In this document: positions 8,309 to 17,320 of the stretch, piece after piece
How the letters are laid out: the number at the start of each line of letters is the position of its first letter
Numbering within the stretch: position 1 is the stretch's first letter
Program-made: the position numbers and the translations under genes
Source: Rhizobium viscosum
GTDB lineage: Bacteria > Pseudomonadota > Alphaproteobacteria > Rhizobiales > Rhizobiaceae
Assembly: GCF_014873945.1 (NCBI RefSeq)
Contig: NZ_JADBEC010000003.1
Span: 1-64,000 of the forward strand
Length of the DNA: 64,000 nt
Direction of reading: 5' to 3'
Notes under the pieces: model-generated
Database searches by the model: none
Told to the model about the DNA's origin: nothing
The model's input: the letters and a program-made list of their open reading frames with translations, nothing else

Positions 8309-9559
8309 ATGTCCGCATTGGCAAGTCTGCGCGCGCTCACGCCGCAGCAGCGCAACACCGTGATCGCCAGCTATCTCGGCTGGACGCTCGACGCTTTCGA
8401 TTTTTTCATCCTTGTCTTCGTTCTCAAATATATCGCCGAGGAGTTCCATACCGACGTTCCCGCGGTGTCCGTGGCGATCTTCCTGACCCTTGCCATGCGG
8501 GCGCTCGGCGCCCTGATCTTCGGGCTGGCGGCAGACCGTTACGGGCGGCGCATCACGCTGATGGTGGATGTGCTGCTCTATTCGCTCTTCGACTTCCTCA
8601 CCGGTTTTTCGACCGGGCTCACCATGTTCCTGGTGCTACGCGCGCTTTACGGCATCGCCATGGGCGGGGAGTGGGGCGTCGGCGCCTCGCTCGTCATGGA
8701 GACGGTGCCGGAGGAAAGCCGCGGCATCGTCTCGGGCATCCTGCAGGCGGGTTATCCCTCCGGCTATCTGATCGCCTCGCTGCTGTTCTTCCTGCTCTTT
8801 CCGGTCATCGGCTGGCGCGGCATGTTCTTCGTCGGCGTGGCTCCGGCGCTGCTCGTGCTCTATATCCGCCGCAATGTTCAGGAGAGCCCGGCCTTCGTGA
8901 AACGTCAGCAGCAGGGGCGCCGGTCATTCCTCACCGTGTTGCGCGAAAACATTCCGCTCTTCATCTGGGCGGTGCTCCTGATGACCGCCTTCAACTTCTT
9001 CAGCCACGGCACCCAGGATATCTACCCGACCTTCCTCGAAAGCCAGCGCAACTATTCGAGCTATACGGTCGGCGCGATCGCCATCGTCTATAATATCGGA
9101 GCCATCCTTGGCGGGTTGTTCTTCGGAGCTTTGTCGCAGCGCATCGGCCGCAAGCGGGCAATTGTCATCGCCGCGCTGATCGCCGTACCCGTGGCGCCAC
9201 TCTGGGCTTACGGCTCCGGACCGGTGCTGCTCGCGATCGGCGCCTTCCTGATGCAGTTCTTCGTGCAGGGCGCCTGGGGCATCGTGCCCGTGCATCTCAA
9301 CGAGCTTTCGCCTGACGAAGTGCGCGGCACATTCCCCGGCTTCGCCTACCAGCTCGGCAATCTGCTGGCCTCGGGCAATGCGACGATGCAGGCCGACCTC
9401 GCTGCCCATTGGAACGGCGACTACGCCTATGCGTTGGTCATAGTGGCAGTGATCGTCGCTGTCGTCGTAGCAGTGCTTACGGGCCTCGGCTACGAGAAGA
9501 AGGATGTGCGCTTCGGCACGGAGGAGGCCGAGGAGCCGCGTGGCGCGATGCGAATATAG
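8309..9559 (+). CDS. MFS transporter, carboxylate/lactate (SHS) type
   Basis: A 416-residue, 12-helix major facilitator. The start at 8309 has GGAG 8 bases upstream. Diagnostic features are the WTLDAFDFFILVFV segment in helix 1 (D-x-x-D/F-F motif of sialate:H+ and monocarboxylate symporters), the loop 2-3 motif GLAADRYGRR and the helix 4-5 block RALYGIAMGGEWGVGASL. The second half repeats the loop motif (GALSQRIGRKRA). These are typical of the SHS family, which moves lactate, pyruvate and related carboxylates with protons. The exact substrate is not readable. An EcfG-type promoter lies upstream and a terminator follows. Confidence 0.85.
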   Translation: MSALASLRALTPQQRNTVIASYLGWTLDAFDFFILVFVLKYIAEEFHTDVPAVSVAIFLTLAMRALGALIFGLAADRYGRRITLMVDVLLYSLFDFLTGFSTGLTMFLVLRALYGIAMGGEWGVGASLVMETVPEESRGIVSGILQAGYPSGYLIASLLFFLLFPVIGWRGMFFVGVAPALLVLYIRRNVQESPAFVKRQQQGRRSFLTVLRENIPLFIWAVLLMTAFNFFSHGTQDIYPTFLESQRNYSSYTVGAIAIVYNIGAILGGLFFGALSQRIGRKRAIVIAALIAVPVAPLWAYGSGPVLLAIGAFLMQFFVQGAWGIVPVHLNELSPDEVRGTFPGFAYQLGNLLASGNATMQADLAAHWNGDYAYALVIVAVIVAVVVAVLTGLGYEKKDVRFGTEEAEEPRGAMRI

Positions 9560-9576
9560 CGCTGCCTGCGGCCATG

Positions 9577-9609
9577 AAGGCCGGCGGCGAAAGCTGCCGG
9601 CCTTTCCTT
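9577..9609 (+). terminator. rho-independent-type terminator after MFS gene
   Basis: Nine-base arms AAGGCCGGC (9577-9585) and GCCGGCCTT (9596-9604) with a 10-base loop, followed by a short T-rich run (TCCTTG). It lies 18 bases past the MFS stop. Confidence 0.6.
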
Positions 9610-9755
9610 GTGGTCACCCCTGCAGGCTCCCGGCTGTTGCATAATGCCTAGTTCTTGTAGGAATTTCTGATCCCGGCCGGTTTCTCCTTTTTTAAGATCA
9701 TTGTCCTAGCGTCTCCGAAGCGCCGGTTCTGTATTGCGTCCCGCCGCGAGGGATC

Positions 9756-10931
9756 ATGGATAGTAATTTCGCCTTCCTGCTGCCGGTCATGATGCTGATT
9801 TTCGGCTGCACCTTCCTGATCGTCGCCCGGTTCGGGTCGCGGGAAGCGAAGTTGTGGGGGCCGGGCTATCTTTTTGCCGCGGCCGCGTTTTCCGTTCCGC
9901 TTTTCGACAGCCTGCTCGAAGAGCGCACCGCCTCTGCCATTGCCGATGCGTTGTTCCTTCTGACCTTCATTTTCTATTCCGGCGCCGTGCTTGCCCGTTT
10001 CAAACGGCCCTCCTATTTGCGGCTGCGTCTTGCCTTTGCCGGGGTGATGTATGCGGGCATGCTCTATGCGGCGCTGGTGGCCGTCAGCATTCCGGCAGAG
10101 TTCCTGCTGAATGATGTTGCCTGCGTGGCGCTGCTCGGCTTTGCCGTTGCCGTCAGTCTGCGGCACATGCGCCATGCGGCCGACAAGCTGCTGCTTGTCG
10201 TCTCCGGTCTCGTCATTGCCGATATCGTCATCCGCAATGCGGTCTTCGTCTTCATCGTGCCATCCTATGGCGGCCACGAGGATTTCATCTCGTCGCAATA
10301 TGCCTTCAGCATGCAGGCGGCGGCTTCCATCCTGACACTGATGTTTGCGCTTTCAGCACTTGCGGCAACGACGCTCGATACGATCGCCGCGCATCGCAAT
10401 GCTGCAGAGCGCGATCCGATGACCGGCATGCTGAATCGGCGCGGCTTCGACCGCATGGTCGAGGAACGCAAAGGGGCGCAAGGCGCCGTCATCATCTGCG
10501 ACATCGACAATTTCAAATGGGTGAACGACACGTTTGGTCACGGACGCGGCGATGAAGTGATCCGCGCCTTTGCCGAGATGCTGCAGGCGCGGATGCCGGA
10601 AGGCGGCTTTGCAGCGCGGTTCGGCGGCGAAGAATTCGTGATCTTCCTGCCGGCAACGTCGCCGGCTTCGGCGGCCGATTTCGCCAACCGGGTGCGGCTT
10701 GCCTTTGCCGCTGTCGACCGCAAGCCGATCGGGTCCGACGGCGGGATCACCGCAAGCTTCGGCGTTGCCGGCGCCAATCCGGCCGATCATTCCCTCTATG
10801 AGCAGATCGCGCGCGCCGACAAGGCGCTCTATGCCGCCAAGGAGGCGGGGCGCAACAAGGTGATGGTCGAGGGCGAGCCGCCGCGCGACATGTCCAGCCC
10901 GCGAGTGGTCTCGGTCAACAGGGGCTGCTGA
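9756..10931 (+). CDS. membrane-bound diguanylate cyclase (GGDEF)
   Basis: A 391-residue protein. Six or so hydrophobic helices fill residues 5-205. A GGDEF domain covers about 220-385, with the active-site motif R-F-G-G-E-E-F (about residues 287-293), the substrate/Mg motif D-I-D-N-F-K-W-V-N-D and N-R-R-G-F-D at its start. It should make cyclic di-GMP from two GTP at the inner membrane. The RxxD inhibitory I-site five residues before GGEEF is absent (sequence GGFAA), so product inhibition by that site is unlikely. No EAL domain. The gene stands alone. Confidence 0.9.
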   Translation: MDSNFAFLLPVMMLIFGCTFLIVARFGSREAKLWGPGYLFAAAAFSVPLFDSLLEERTASAIADALFLLTFIFYSGAVLARFKRPSYLRLRLAFAGVMYAGMLYAALVAVSIPAEFLLNDVACVALLGFAVAVSLRHMRHAADKLLLVVSGLVIADIVIRNAVFVFIVPSYGGHEDFISSQYAFSMQAAASILTLMFALSALAATTLDTIAAHRNAAERDPMTGMLNRRGFDRMVEERKGAQGAVIICDIDNFKWVNDTFGHGRGDEVIRAFAEMLQARMPEGGFAARFGGEEFVIFLPATSPASAADFANRVRLAFAAVDRKPIGSDGGITASFGVAGANPADHSLYEQIARADKALYAAKEAGRNKVMVEGEPPRDMSSPRVVSVNRGC

Positions 10932-11076
10932 GCGATTGGCCCTGCTTCTGCCGGTCAGGCGAGCGAGGTGATCACGCTGATCGGGTTGGCTTTGATTGCA
11001 ATTGGCGCGTCGTTCATCTCCGGGATGGGTGAATCGGGATGTCCGCCCTGGCGGCTGGGATTTGTCGCGGCCGCCG

Positions 11077-11418
11077 TCACCAGACGATGACGACAGGTTC
11101 GACTTCCAGGTCTGCCGTTTCACAGGCTTTGACAAAGTCGACCACGCAATAGAGCCTTGGGTCGCGCTCGTCGGCATCCACGCAAATCCGGTCCCTGTAG
11201 GTTTTGAGCGAGGGAAGCAGTGTTCGCGCTTCAGGGGGCCAGATCAGGATGTGATCGTTTGCGCGTTCCAGCGATTCCAATATGCCCGCCAGCACTTCTT
11301 TCGCATCGGCGTTGCCACCATGAGCGACCGCTTCCTCCAGAACGGTTTCGAAAGCGGTTGCCGACTTGTCCTCACCATGGAACGATCCGCAGAAGATGTT
11401 GACGCCGCCCATTCTCAC
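11077..11418 (-). CDS. hypothetical protein
   Basis: A 113-residue soluble protein starting at GTG 11418 or ATG 11412. Notable parts are a central ESLERANDHILIWPPEAR stretch and a hydrophobic C-terminus (LEVEPVVIVW). Three cysteines, no signal peptide, no membrane segment. I do not recognise the family. It lies alone between a diguanylate cyclase and a DUF1800 gene, both on the opposite strand. Codon use is like its neighbours. Confidence 0.5.
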   Translation of the reverse strand: MRMGGVNIFCGSFHGEDKSATAFETVLEEAVAHGGNADAKEVLAGILESLERANDHILIWPPEARTLLPSLKTYRDRICVDADERDPRLYCVVDFVKACETADLEVEPVVIVW

Positions 11419-11621
11419 ATCCGTCGATTTTGAACCCTCGTATTAATAACAGCGGTATCAAGGACGGACAAGTTGGAAAATGCGGCAGTGCAACACAGCT
11501 ATCTCAACGATTTCAATAGATTACAAATCGTCCATGTCGGAAAAACGCCGCATTTCCTACACCTTGCCGTCGCAATTGGCTGAGACCCTGTCACTATCTG
11601 GTGATGAGGAGGTGAGCGGTC

Positions 11622-13151
11622 ATGAGCCTGTCTTTTCCGACGATGGCGGCGATCCGTTTCGGTTACGGGCTGCGGCCGGGCGTGGCCCCGCCGCAGACGA
11701 AGGATGATCTGATCGGACAGGTGACGCTCGTCGCAAACGGCGTGCCGGGCTTTCCCGTCGGCGGCATCGAGGCCCGGCATACTGCGATCCTCGATCTGCA
11801 GGACAGGCTGAAACAAATCCGGCAGGCCGATGGCGACGATCTCACCCGCCGGCAGCAGCGTCGGCTTCTCCAGCGCCGGGCGCAGGTGCTTTTCCAGATG
11901 GATGCCAATGCGCGCCTGATGCAGGCGGTGCTTTCGCCCGACGGGTTCAACGAGCGGCTGGCGACATTCTGGACCAATCATTTCTCCACGAGTGCTGCGA
12001 AAAGCCTGCCGATGCGCCTGATCGTGCCGCTTTACGAGGCGGAGGCGATCCGGCCCTATATGGGAGCCAAGTTTGCGACGCTGCTGCGCAGCGCCACCGA
12101 GCATCCCTCCATGCTGATCTATCTCGATCAGGCGCAGTCGCTGGGGCCGGATTCCAAGGGCGGCATGCAACGTAACAAGGGACTGAACGAAAATCTCGGC
12201 CGCGAGCTTCTGGAGTTGCATACGCTCGGGGCGGGCAGTGGTTATACGCAGGCCGATGTGCGCTCGGCGGCGATGGTGCTGACCGGACTGACCGTCGACC
12301 AGCAGGCGATGGAGACGGCTTTTCGTCCGCAGATTTCTGAGCCCGGCGCACATGAGGTGCTTGGGGTCAGCTATGGCGGGGCCAAGCGCACGCGCAAGGA
12401 TTATCTCGCGATGCTTGACGATCTCGCGGTCAATCCAAAGACGGCCGCGCATATCAGCCGCAAGCTCGCGGTGCATTTCATCTCGGACCAGCCGCCGCAG
12501 GAGATGATCGAGGCCATGAGCGAGGCGTGGAAGAAGACGGATGGGGATCTGACCGCCGTCTACCGCGCCATGCTCGACCATCCGGCCGCCTGGCGGGATG
12601 AAGGTGCCAAGGCGCGCCAGCCTTTCGATTTTATCGTCACCGGTTTGCGGGCGCTGAACAGCGGTTCGGGGGCAGGCGATGTCGCTGCCTTCATGCAGGC
12701 CTATCAGCAGGACGATGCCGACAACGACGAGATGATGGCGATGCCGAAGAAGGATGCAGCGCCCGCTGCCGACGGGCAGGCGATGATGCAGGCGCCGCCA
12801 AGCCCTGAGGACGAGGCGCGCATCAAGCGGCGTAAGGCGTTCCAGATGGCCCGCGCGCTCGGGCAGGGCGCTCTTCGCCGCATGGGCCAGCCGACATGGC
12901 TGCCGCCGAGCCCGGCCGGATTCGAAGAGAGTTTTTCCGCCTGGATCACCGCAAGCCAGCTTTCCGAGCGGCTGTCATGGGCGCGTCGTGCCAGCGCTCA
13001 GTTCGCTGGGGATGTCGATCCGCGGGACTTCCTGAAGGCGACACTCGCCGATGCCGCCCGCGATGAGACGATCCGCGTCGTTTCGCAGGCACCGAACAGG
13101 GTGAGCGGCCTGACTTTGGTTCTTGCCTCCCCCGAATTCAACCGGCGATAG
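11622..13151 (+). CDS. DUF1800 family protein
   Basis: A 509-residue DUF1800 protein: the N-terminal AAIRFGYGLRPG, the N-E-N-L-G-R-E-L-L-E-L-H-T-L-G core (about residues 187-200) and T-G-L-T are family marks. GAGGAGGTGAG precedes the ATG. Residues about 365-405 form a low-complexity Met/Asp/Pro-rich insertion, including DNDEMMAMPKKD. No obvious signal peptide. DUF1800 and DUF1501 genes are usually adjacent, as here (DUF1501 starts 112 bases downstream), and are thought to work together at the cell envelope. The biochemical role is not established. Confidence 0.88.
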   Translation: MSLSFPTMAAIRFGYGLRPGVAPPQTKDDLIGQVTLVANGVPGFPVGGIEARHTAILDLQDRLKQIRQADGDDLTRRQQRRLLQRRAQVLFQMDANARLMQAVLSPDGFNERLATFWTNHFSTSAAKSLPMRLIVPLYEAEAIRPYMGAKFATLLRSATEHPSMLIYLDQAQSLGPDSKGGMQRNKGLNENLGRELLELHTLGAGSGYTQADVRSAAMVLTGLTVDQQAMETAFRPQISEPGAHEVLGVSYGGAKRTRKDYLAMLDDLAVNPKTAAHISRKLAVHFISDQPPQEMIEAMSEAWKKTDGDLTAVYRAMLDHPAAWRDEGAKARQPFDFIVTGLRALNSGSGAGDVAAFMQAYQQDDADNDEMMAMPKKDAAPAADGQAMMQAPPSPEDEARIKRRKAFQMARALGQGALRRMGQPTWLPPSPAGFEESFSAWITASQLSERLSWARRASAQFAGDVDPRDFLKATLADAARDETIRVVSQAPNRVSGLTLVLASPEFNRR

Positions 13152-13203
13152 AGAATCCCCGTTTTCTTCCGAAATACGGACATTCTCTATCTCTCTATTT
13201 CAC

Positions 13204-13247
13204 GCAGTTCCGGACGCAAAACCGCTACTCACTTTTGCTGGAATTGC
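13204..13247. repeat. short palindromic repeat, copy 2 of 3
   Basis: Outer arms GCAGTTCC (13204-13211) and GGAATTGC (13240-13247) pair with one G-U wobble; inner arms GCAAAA (13216-13221) and TTTTGC (13233-13238) are perfect. It lies between the DUF1800 and DUF1501 genes, so if the two are cotranscribed it forms an intercistronic hairpin just upstream of the DUF1501 ribosome-binding site (AGGAG). Confidence 0.75.
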
Positions 13248-13262
13248 TTTTAGGAGCCTGTC

Positions 13263-14435
13263 ATGACGGAGTTTACGCTTTCCCGCCGCGGTTTTCTGAC
13301 CTCCGCCTGCTGTCTCGCAGCAGCACCGATCTTTACGCCGGTGACCTTCGCGGCCATGCCCGGCGACAAGCGCTTCGTGACGATCGTGCTGCGTGGGGCG
13401 ATGGACGGGCTTGATCTCGTTCAGCCCTATGGCGATGCCGGCTTTGCCGCACTTCGCCCGACGTTGTCGCTGACGCCGGACAAGGGGCTCATTGATCTCG
13501 ACGGACATTTCGGGCTCAATCCAGCAGCGGCCGATCTCATGCCGCTGTGGAAGGCGAAAGAACTTGCCTTCGTGCATGCGGTCTCCACGCCCTATCGCGA
13601 CCAGCGCAGCCATTTCGATGGGCAGGACATGCTGGAATCCGGCGGCGAGCATGTGGCCGAGGAGAAGACCGGCTGGCTCAACCGGGCGCTTGCCGTCATC
13701 CCGCGTTCGGATGCCAGGAAGGCGATCGACGTCAACACCTCCACCGAACTGATCCTGACCGGGCCGAACAATGTCGATGTCTGGGCATCGGATTCCAATC
13801 TCGGACCGGCCAAGGACGAGATGCAGTTCCTGATGCGGCTCTATGCCGGCGATCCGGCTTTCGCCAAGGCGATGGACGAGGCGATGCGGGCAAACAGCGC
13901 CTCCATGATGGCGGAACCTTCCGGCCAGCGCGGCGAGAAGATCACCGATGTCGCGGCCCTTGCCGGTAACATGCTGAAGGGCGATTACCGCATCGCCAGC
14001 TTCTCGATAACAGGCTGGGATACGCATGTCGGCCAGCTCGCCCAGTTCAAGCGGCCGGTGCAGGATCTGGCACAGGCGATCACGACGCTGAAAGCCACGA
14101 TGGGCGCCGATCTCTGGTCGAAGACGGTGGTGCTCGCCATGACGGAATTCGGTCGCACGGTACGGGAGAATGGTTCTGGCGGGACGGATCACGGCACGGG
14201 TGGCTGTGCGGTACTGGCGGGTGGCGCGATCGATGGCGGGCGTATTCTCGGCAGGTGGCCGGGGCTTGCCGATGGTGCGCTGCTGGATGATCGCGACCTG
14301 ATGCCGACGGCAGATGTGCGGGAGCTGGCGGCGGCAATGCTTTATCGGCAGTTCGATGTGTCGGCGGAAGATCTGACGGGGAAGATTTTTCCGGGGTTGA
14401 GTTTCGACGAAGGATCACAGTTCCTGCGCGCTTGA
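13263..14435 (+). CDS. DUF1501 family protein with Tat signal
   Basis: A 390-residue DUF1501 protein. The N-terminus carries a twin-arginine signal (SRRGFLTSACCLAAAPIF, residues 6-23), so it should be exported folded. Core family marks are LRGAMDGLDLVQPYGD, the W-D-T-H-V-G-Q segment and the T-E-F-G-R-T-V-R-E-N-G-S-G-G-T-D-H-G-T-G-G block (given here as motif letters), which resembles alkaline-phosphatase-superfamily metal sites. AGGAG lies 8 bases before the ATG. It pairs with the upstream DUF1800 gene. Confidence 0.88.
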   Translation: MTEFTLSRRGFLTSACCLAAAPIFTPVTFAAMPGDKRFVTIVLRGAMDGLDLVQPYGDAGFAALRPTLSLTPDKGLIDLDGHFGLNPAAADLMPLWKAKELAFVHAVSTPYRDQRSHFDGQDMLESGGEHVAEEKTGWLNRALAVIPRSDARKAIDVNTSTELILTGPNNVDVWASDSNLGPAKDEMQFLMRLYAGDPAFAKAMDEAMRANSASMMAEPSGQRGEKITDVAALAGNMLKGDYRIASFSITGWDTHVGQLAQFKRPVQDLAQAITTLKATMGADLWSKTVVLAMTEFGRTVRENGSGGTDHGTGGCAVLAGGAIDGGRILGRWPGLADGALLDDRDLMPTADVRELAAAMLYRQFDVSAEDLTGKIFPGLSFDEGSQFLRA

Positions 14436-14471
14436 GGCGAGGGCTTTTGGTGGCACGACGGGCCACCCCAA

Positions 14472-14674
14472 CCTCCCTCATTCCTGTGCTTGTCACAGGA
14501 ATCCAGCCAGCTTGCGTCCGTAAGCTGAAAGGACCCTGTTGCACGGAGATCAATTCGGAACTGGATATTCCGTTGTATCTGGCAGGTTGTTGGCGTGGCT
14601 GAAGAGGCGAGAGTCTCCCGCCGCGTGGACACGCGGCCGCTGGATTCCTGTGACAAGCACAGGAATGAGGGAGG
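14472..14674. repeat. RIME-like element, copy A
   Basis: Two perfect inverted 36-bp arms (14472-14507 and 14639-14674), each itself a hairpin (ATTCCTGTG-cttgt-CACAGGAAT). The interior holds a third palindrome, CCGCGT-ggac-ACGCGG, just before the right arm. A second copy in the same orientation is at 15850-16016. This space (14436-14763) holds no gene that I can support. Confidence 0.8.
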
Positions 14675-14763
14675 CGGGCGCTTTCTCTCAAACCGGAGCG
14701 CAAGCTGGAGGAAGGTGTACCAATCCTCTCAGATCGCATGGGCAAGCCGAAAGCCGACGCCAA

Positions 14764-15252
14764 TCAGGCCTCGTCCTCCGTACCGCCATTGAGCTGCAAG
14801 CCGTTCAGGACGGAAAGAATGCTCTGCCAGCTCTGATAACCCGAAGTCGGGTCGCCGGCACGGCCCTGCGATTCGATCTGGTCCATCTCATTGTTGGCAA
14901 TGCCGATGAAATCCTGCGAGGTGCTGTCATAGGCGGAGCTTTCAGCATCCGAGAGCGGCAGCAGTGTGCCGTCGGGGCCGATCTTGCCGAAGGGGCGGCC
15001 GGAGAGCTGTAACTGCAGGACCTGGGCGAGATCCAGCTCGCCGGAATCATAGAGATCGCCTGAGAGTTCGCGCATTTCGGCCGGCGTCATGTGGCTGAAA
15101 TCGTAGGAGCCGCCGTCTTCCTCGCCCGACGTGTCCTCGCCGATGGACTGGTCGAAATCATCGAGGCTTGCGGCAAAGTCCGAGCCAGCGGTGGCGCCTT
15201 TCTTCTGGGTTGAAAAGGCGGAATAGCTTGGTAGGCTTCCATCGATACGCAT
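14764..15252 (-). CDS. hypothetical acidic protein
   Basis: A 162-residue acidic protein starting at ATG 15252 with GGAG 8 bases upstream. Sequence marks: SLPSYSAFSTQKKG near the start, an acidic stretch (DQSIGEDTSGEEDGG), then MTPAEMRELSGDLYDSGELD, which is predicted helical, and a Ser/Asp/Gln-rich C-terminus. The composition and YDSTSQDF/GYQSW blocks are reminiscent of flagellar or type III export-associated small proteins, but I cannot assign a family. It is bracketed by RIME-like copies A and B together with the next gene. Confidence 0.6.
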   Translation of the reverse strand: MRIDGSLPSYSAFSTQKKGATAGSDFAASLDDFDQSIGEDTSGEEDGGSYDFSHMTPAEMRELSGDLYDSGELDLAQVLQLQLSGRPFGKIGPDGTLLPLSDAESSAYDSTSQDFIGIANNEMDQIESQGRAGDPTSGYQSWQSILSVLNGLQLNGGTEDEA

Positions 15253-15378
15253 TGACAGTCTCCAGTCTGGTTCATCCTGACGGGGCGGACAATGCTTGCC
15301 TGTACTTGCGCGAAGCTGGTCTTTGGTGCTGCGAATTTTCGTATTGTTGGGAGTTGCTGTGCAGGACCGGCTCTTCTG

Positions 15379-15699
15379 CTAATTGCTGATGAAGAAGTCG
15401 CGGTCCTTGTAATCGATCTCAACCCAGTCGAGCCCTTCGGCCTCTTTTGGCAGAGCAATTGCGAAAGTTACGCCGTCCTGCGTGAAGATCTTCAAGCCCC
15501 GTAGCCTGTCCGTCAGCTGTGCGCCCAAAATGAAGTGCGGACCGCGTCTGGTAATCTCGCCCGTCATTTCATTGTGCAACACGCTGGAAAATACCCAACT
15601 GACTGTCGGTATCATTTCTTTGTCTCGTTCGCTTCGAGCCATATATGCGCCGAAGGTGCGGACTTCGTGTAGAGCACTTCGGGTAAGATGGACTTTCAC
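15379..15699 (-). CDS. hypothetical protein (GTG start)
   Basis: Encodes 106 residues from the GTG at 15699, preceded by CAGGAG at a spacing of about 9. The frame stays open to 15849, but that upstream part enters RIME-like copy B, so the GTG is the better start. Features: SALHEVRTFGAYMARSERDK, TVSWVFSSVLHNEMTGEI, and a C-terminal beta-rich half ending VEIDYKDRDFFIS. Base composition is lower in G+C than its neighbours, which suggests acquisition. No family recognised. Confidence 0.55.
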   Translation of the reverse strand: MKVHLTRSALHEVRTFGAYMARSERDKEMIPTVSWVFSSVLHNEMTGEITRRGPHFILGAQLTDRLRGLKIFTQDGVTFAIALPKEAEGLDWVEIDYKDRDFFISN

Positions 15700-15849
15700 G
15701 TTGCGATGCTCCTGATACGTGCCGGCGACGATGGCAGTATAATTCAGCGTTGCGGCCGTTTGATACGCAATCAATGTGCGTAGGGTCGGGTTGGTCGTCG
15801 GATGACCTCGTAAATTCGACGCTGCGGTTTTTGCGGGCCGGTACGCCAA

Positions 15850-16016
15850 CCTCCCTCATTCCTGTGCTTGTCACAGGAATCCAGCCGGCTGCGTCTGCAA
15901 GCCGAAAGGACTCATTAAAACAACACCATGAAAGGGACTGCCTCAAAGGCAAGAGTCTCCCGCCGCGTGGACACGCGGCTGCTGGATTCCTGTGACAAGC
16001 ACAGGAATGAGGGAGG
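15850..16016. repeat. RIME-like element, copy B
   Basis: The 36-bp arms at 15850-15885 and 15981-16016 are exact inverted copies and match copy A in its arms, including the internal CCGCGT-ggac-ACGCGG palindrome before the right arm. The interior is shorter than in copy A (95 versus 131 bases) and diverged. The gap 15700-16047 contains nothing else that I recognise. Confidence 0.8.
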
Positions 16017-16047
16017 AGAGGGACGCGCCTCCTCAAAAGTCCTTCCC

Positions 16048-16632
16048 TCAAATCACATCATAAAGCCTGAAAATCCATGTGATCTGGTAAATCAATCCCG
16101 CCGTCACGAACACCGCATGAAACCGCCTGTTCGCCGTCCATGCCGCAACCACACACAGCACAATATAGACGGCGTTCCGCAACGGATATTCCCATCCGAG
16201 CGCCGCGAGATAGGCTTTCCCCTTCAACAGCGTATCGAGAAAATCAACCACATAGGTCACGGCCAGCATGCCGAAAAACCATCTTCGCCGGGAGATGAAA
16301 TATTCCTCGTAGCCGCCGTAATCCTCGATCGTCGTTGGGAAGATCAGCACGCAGAGGAAAAAGAACAGGCAGCAGAAGCTGATGAGGAAGAGGTAGACGC
16401 CGAAGGAGATGACGGCGAGCGACTGGAGGCGATATTCCCACCACCAGAAATGGATAATGAACAGGAACATCGAGGCGACCCAGCCGAGATGCACCCAATA
16501 GACCCTGAATTTGCCGGGCGACTGCACGATACCGCCGAGGCCGGTCAGCAGGCGGGCGAGCGAGAGCCCGATCACCATCGACATCACGGTGCGGATGTAG
16601 ACATAGACCTCCGGTGTCGCGACCGCCTGCAT
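16048..16632 (-). CDS. multi-pass membrane protein, unknown function
   Basis: A 194-residue protein with about six hydrophobic helices. Conserved-looking features are SMVIGLSLARLLTGLGGIV in helix 1, an aromatic WVHLGWV/FIIHFWWWEYR block in helix 2 and a DYGGYEEYFISRRRWFF amphipathic loop. It starts 4 bases after the stop of the acyl-CoA thioesterase gene, with its ribosome-binding site inside that gene's end, so the two form an operon. No family name can be given; transport or sensing roles are not distinguishable. Confidence 0.65.
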   Translation of the reverse strand: MQAVATPEVYVYIRTVMSMVIGLSLARLLTGLGGIVQSPGKFRVYWVHLGWVASMFLFIIHFWWWEYRLQSLAVISFGVYLFLISFCCLFFFLCVLIFPTTIEDYGGYEEYFISRRRWFFGMLAVTYVVDFLDTLLKGKAYLAALGWEYPLRNAVYIVLCVVAAWTANRRFHAVFVTAGLIYQITWIFRLYDVI

Positions 16633-16636
16633 CGTC

Positions 16637-17020
16637 TCACTCCTGGGGGACGAGCTTGGGTTTGCCGTCTTCGTCGAGTGCGACCATGATGAAGGTACCG
16701 GCGGTAACCTTTTCCTGCTGATTGTAGCGCGAGCGATGCGCCCAGGCCTCTACGCGCAGTGTGATCGAAGTGCGGCCGACACGCTCGATATCGGTATAGA
16801 CCGACAGCGTATCGCCGATCTTGACCGGCAGCTCGAAGGCCATTTCCTTGACGGCGGCCGTGACGACGCGCCCCCTGGCGCGCTCGGCGGCGCGAATGCC
16901 GCTCGCCAGGTCCATCTGCGCCATGACCCAGCCGCCGAAGATATCGCCGGCCGGATTGGCATCTCCCGGCATGGCAAGCGTACGCAAAGTGAGTTCGCCT
17001 GTCGGCTTGGCATTGGTCAT
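16637..17020 (-). CDS. acyl-CoA thioesterase, YciA type (hotdog fold)
   Basis: A 127-residue single hotdog domain. The start at ATG 17020 is followed by G-E-L-T-L-R-T-L-A-M-P-G-D-A-N-P-A-G-D-I-F-G-G-W-V, the typical YciA/BACH active-site helix with the catalytic Asp (GDIFGGW, about residues 25-31), then KEMAFELPVKIGD. It hydrolyses acyl-CoA thioesters in the cytoplasm. Length matches YciA (about 130). A perfect inverted repeat, GGTGATTC-N5-GAATCACC, lies 20 bases upstream and may be an operator. It is cotranscribed with the downstream membrane gene. Confidence 0.88.
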   Translation of the reverse strand: MTNAKPTGELTLRTLAMPGDANPAGDIFGGWVMAQMDLASGIRAAERARGRVVTAAVKEMAFELPVKIGDTLSVYTDIERVGRTSITLRVEAWAHRSRYNQQEKVTAGTFIMVALDEDGKPKLVPQE

Positions 17021-17039
17021 CAAGGGCTCCCATCTCGCC

Positions 17040-17060
17040 GGTGATTCATTTGGAATCACC
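17040..17060. promoter_or_regulatory. inverted repeat upstream of yciA-like gene
   Basis: GGTGATTC (17040-17047), loop ATTTG, GAATCACC (17053-17060). Perfect 8-bp arms, 20 bases upstream of the thioesterase start. It could be a repressor operator or an mRNA leader hairpin; the sequence alone does not decide. The rest of the 17021-17320 gap holds only a second small palindrome (TTACCG-tc-CGGTAA, 17254-17267) in the leader of the chemoreceptor gene. Confidence 0.4.
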
Positions 17061-17320
17061 CTAATGCAAAGGCCAAGCGGTCCGGAAGCCCGTAAAAACA
17101 CCGGCTTCCGCAATGCCCCTAAAAAATAGCGGTCCGTCGCGGAGAAATCCTGAATATCGAAATTCTGTTCCGATTCAAATACTTGCCATCTCAACAAGCG
17201 TCGCGCGCCCGATTGCCTCACGTAACGTTATTTCATAGTATTCTAATAAAGCTTTACCGTCCGGTAAGCGGCTCATATCAGTATCTGCTGATTGTCACAC
17301 ACGAGAGCCGCCGGAACCCC

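Noticed and set aside
14472..16016. Composite transposon bounded by the two RIME-like copies
   Set aside because: No transposase, no target-site duplication and the repeats are of the non-coding palindromic kind.
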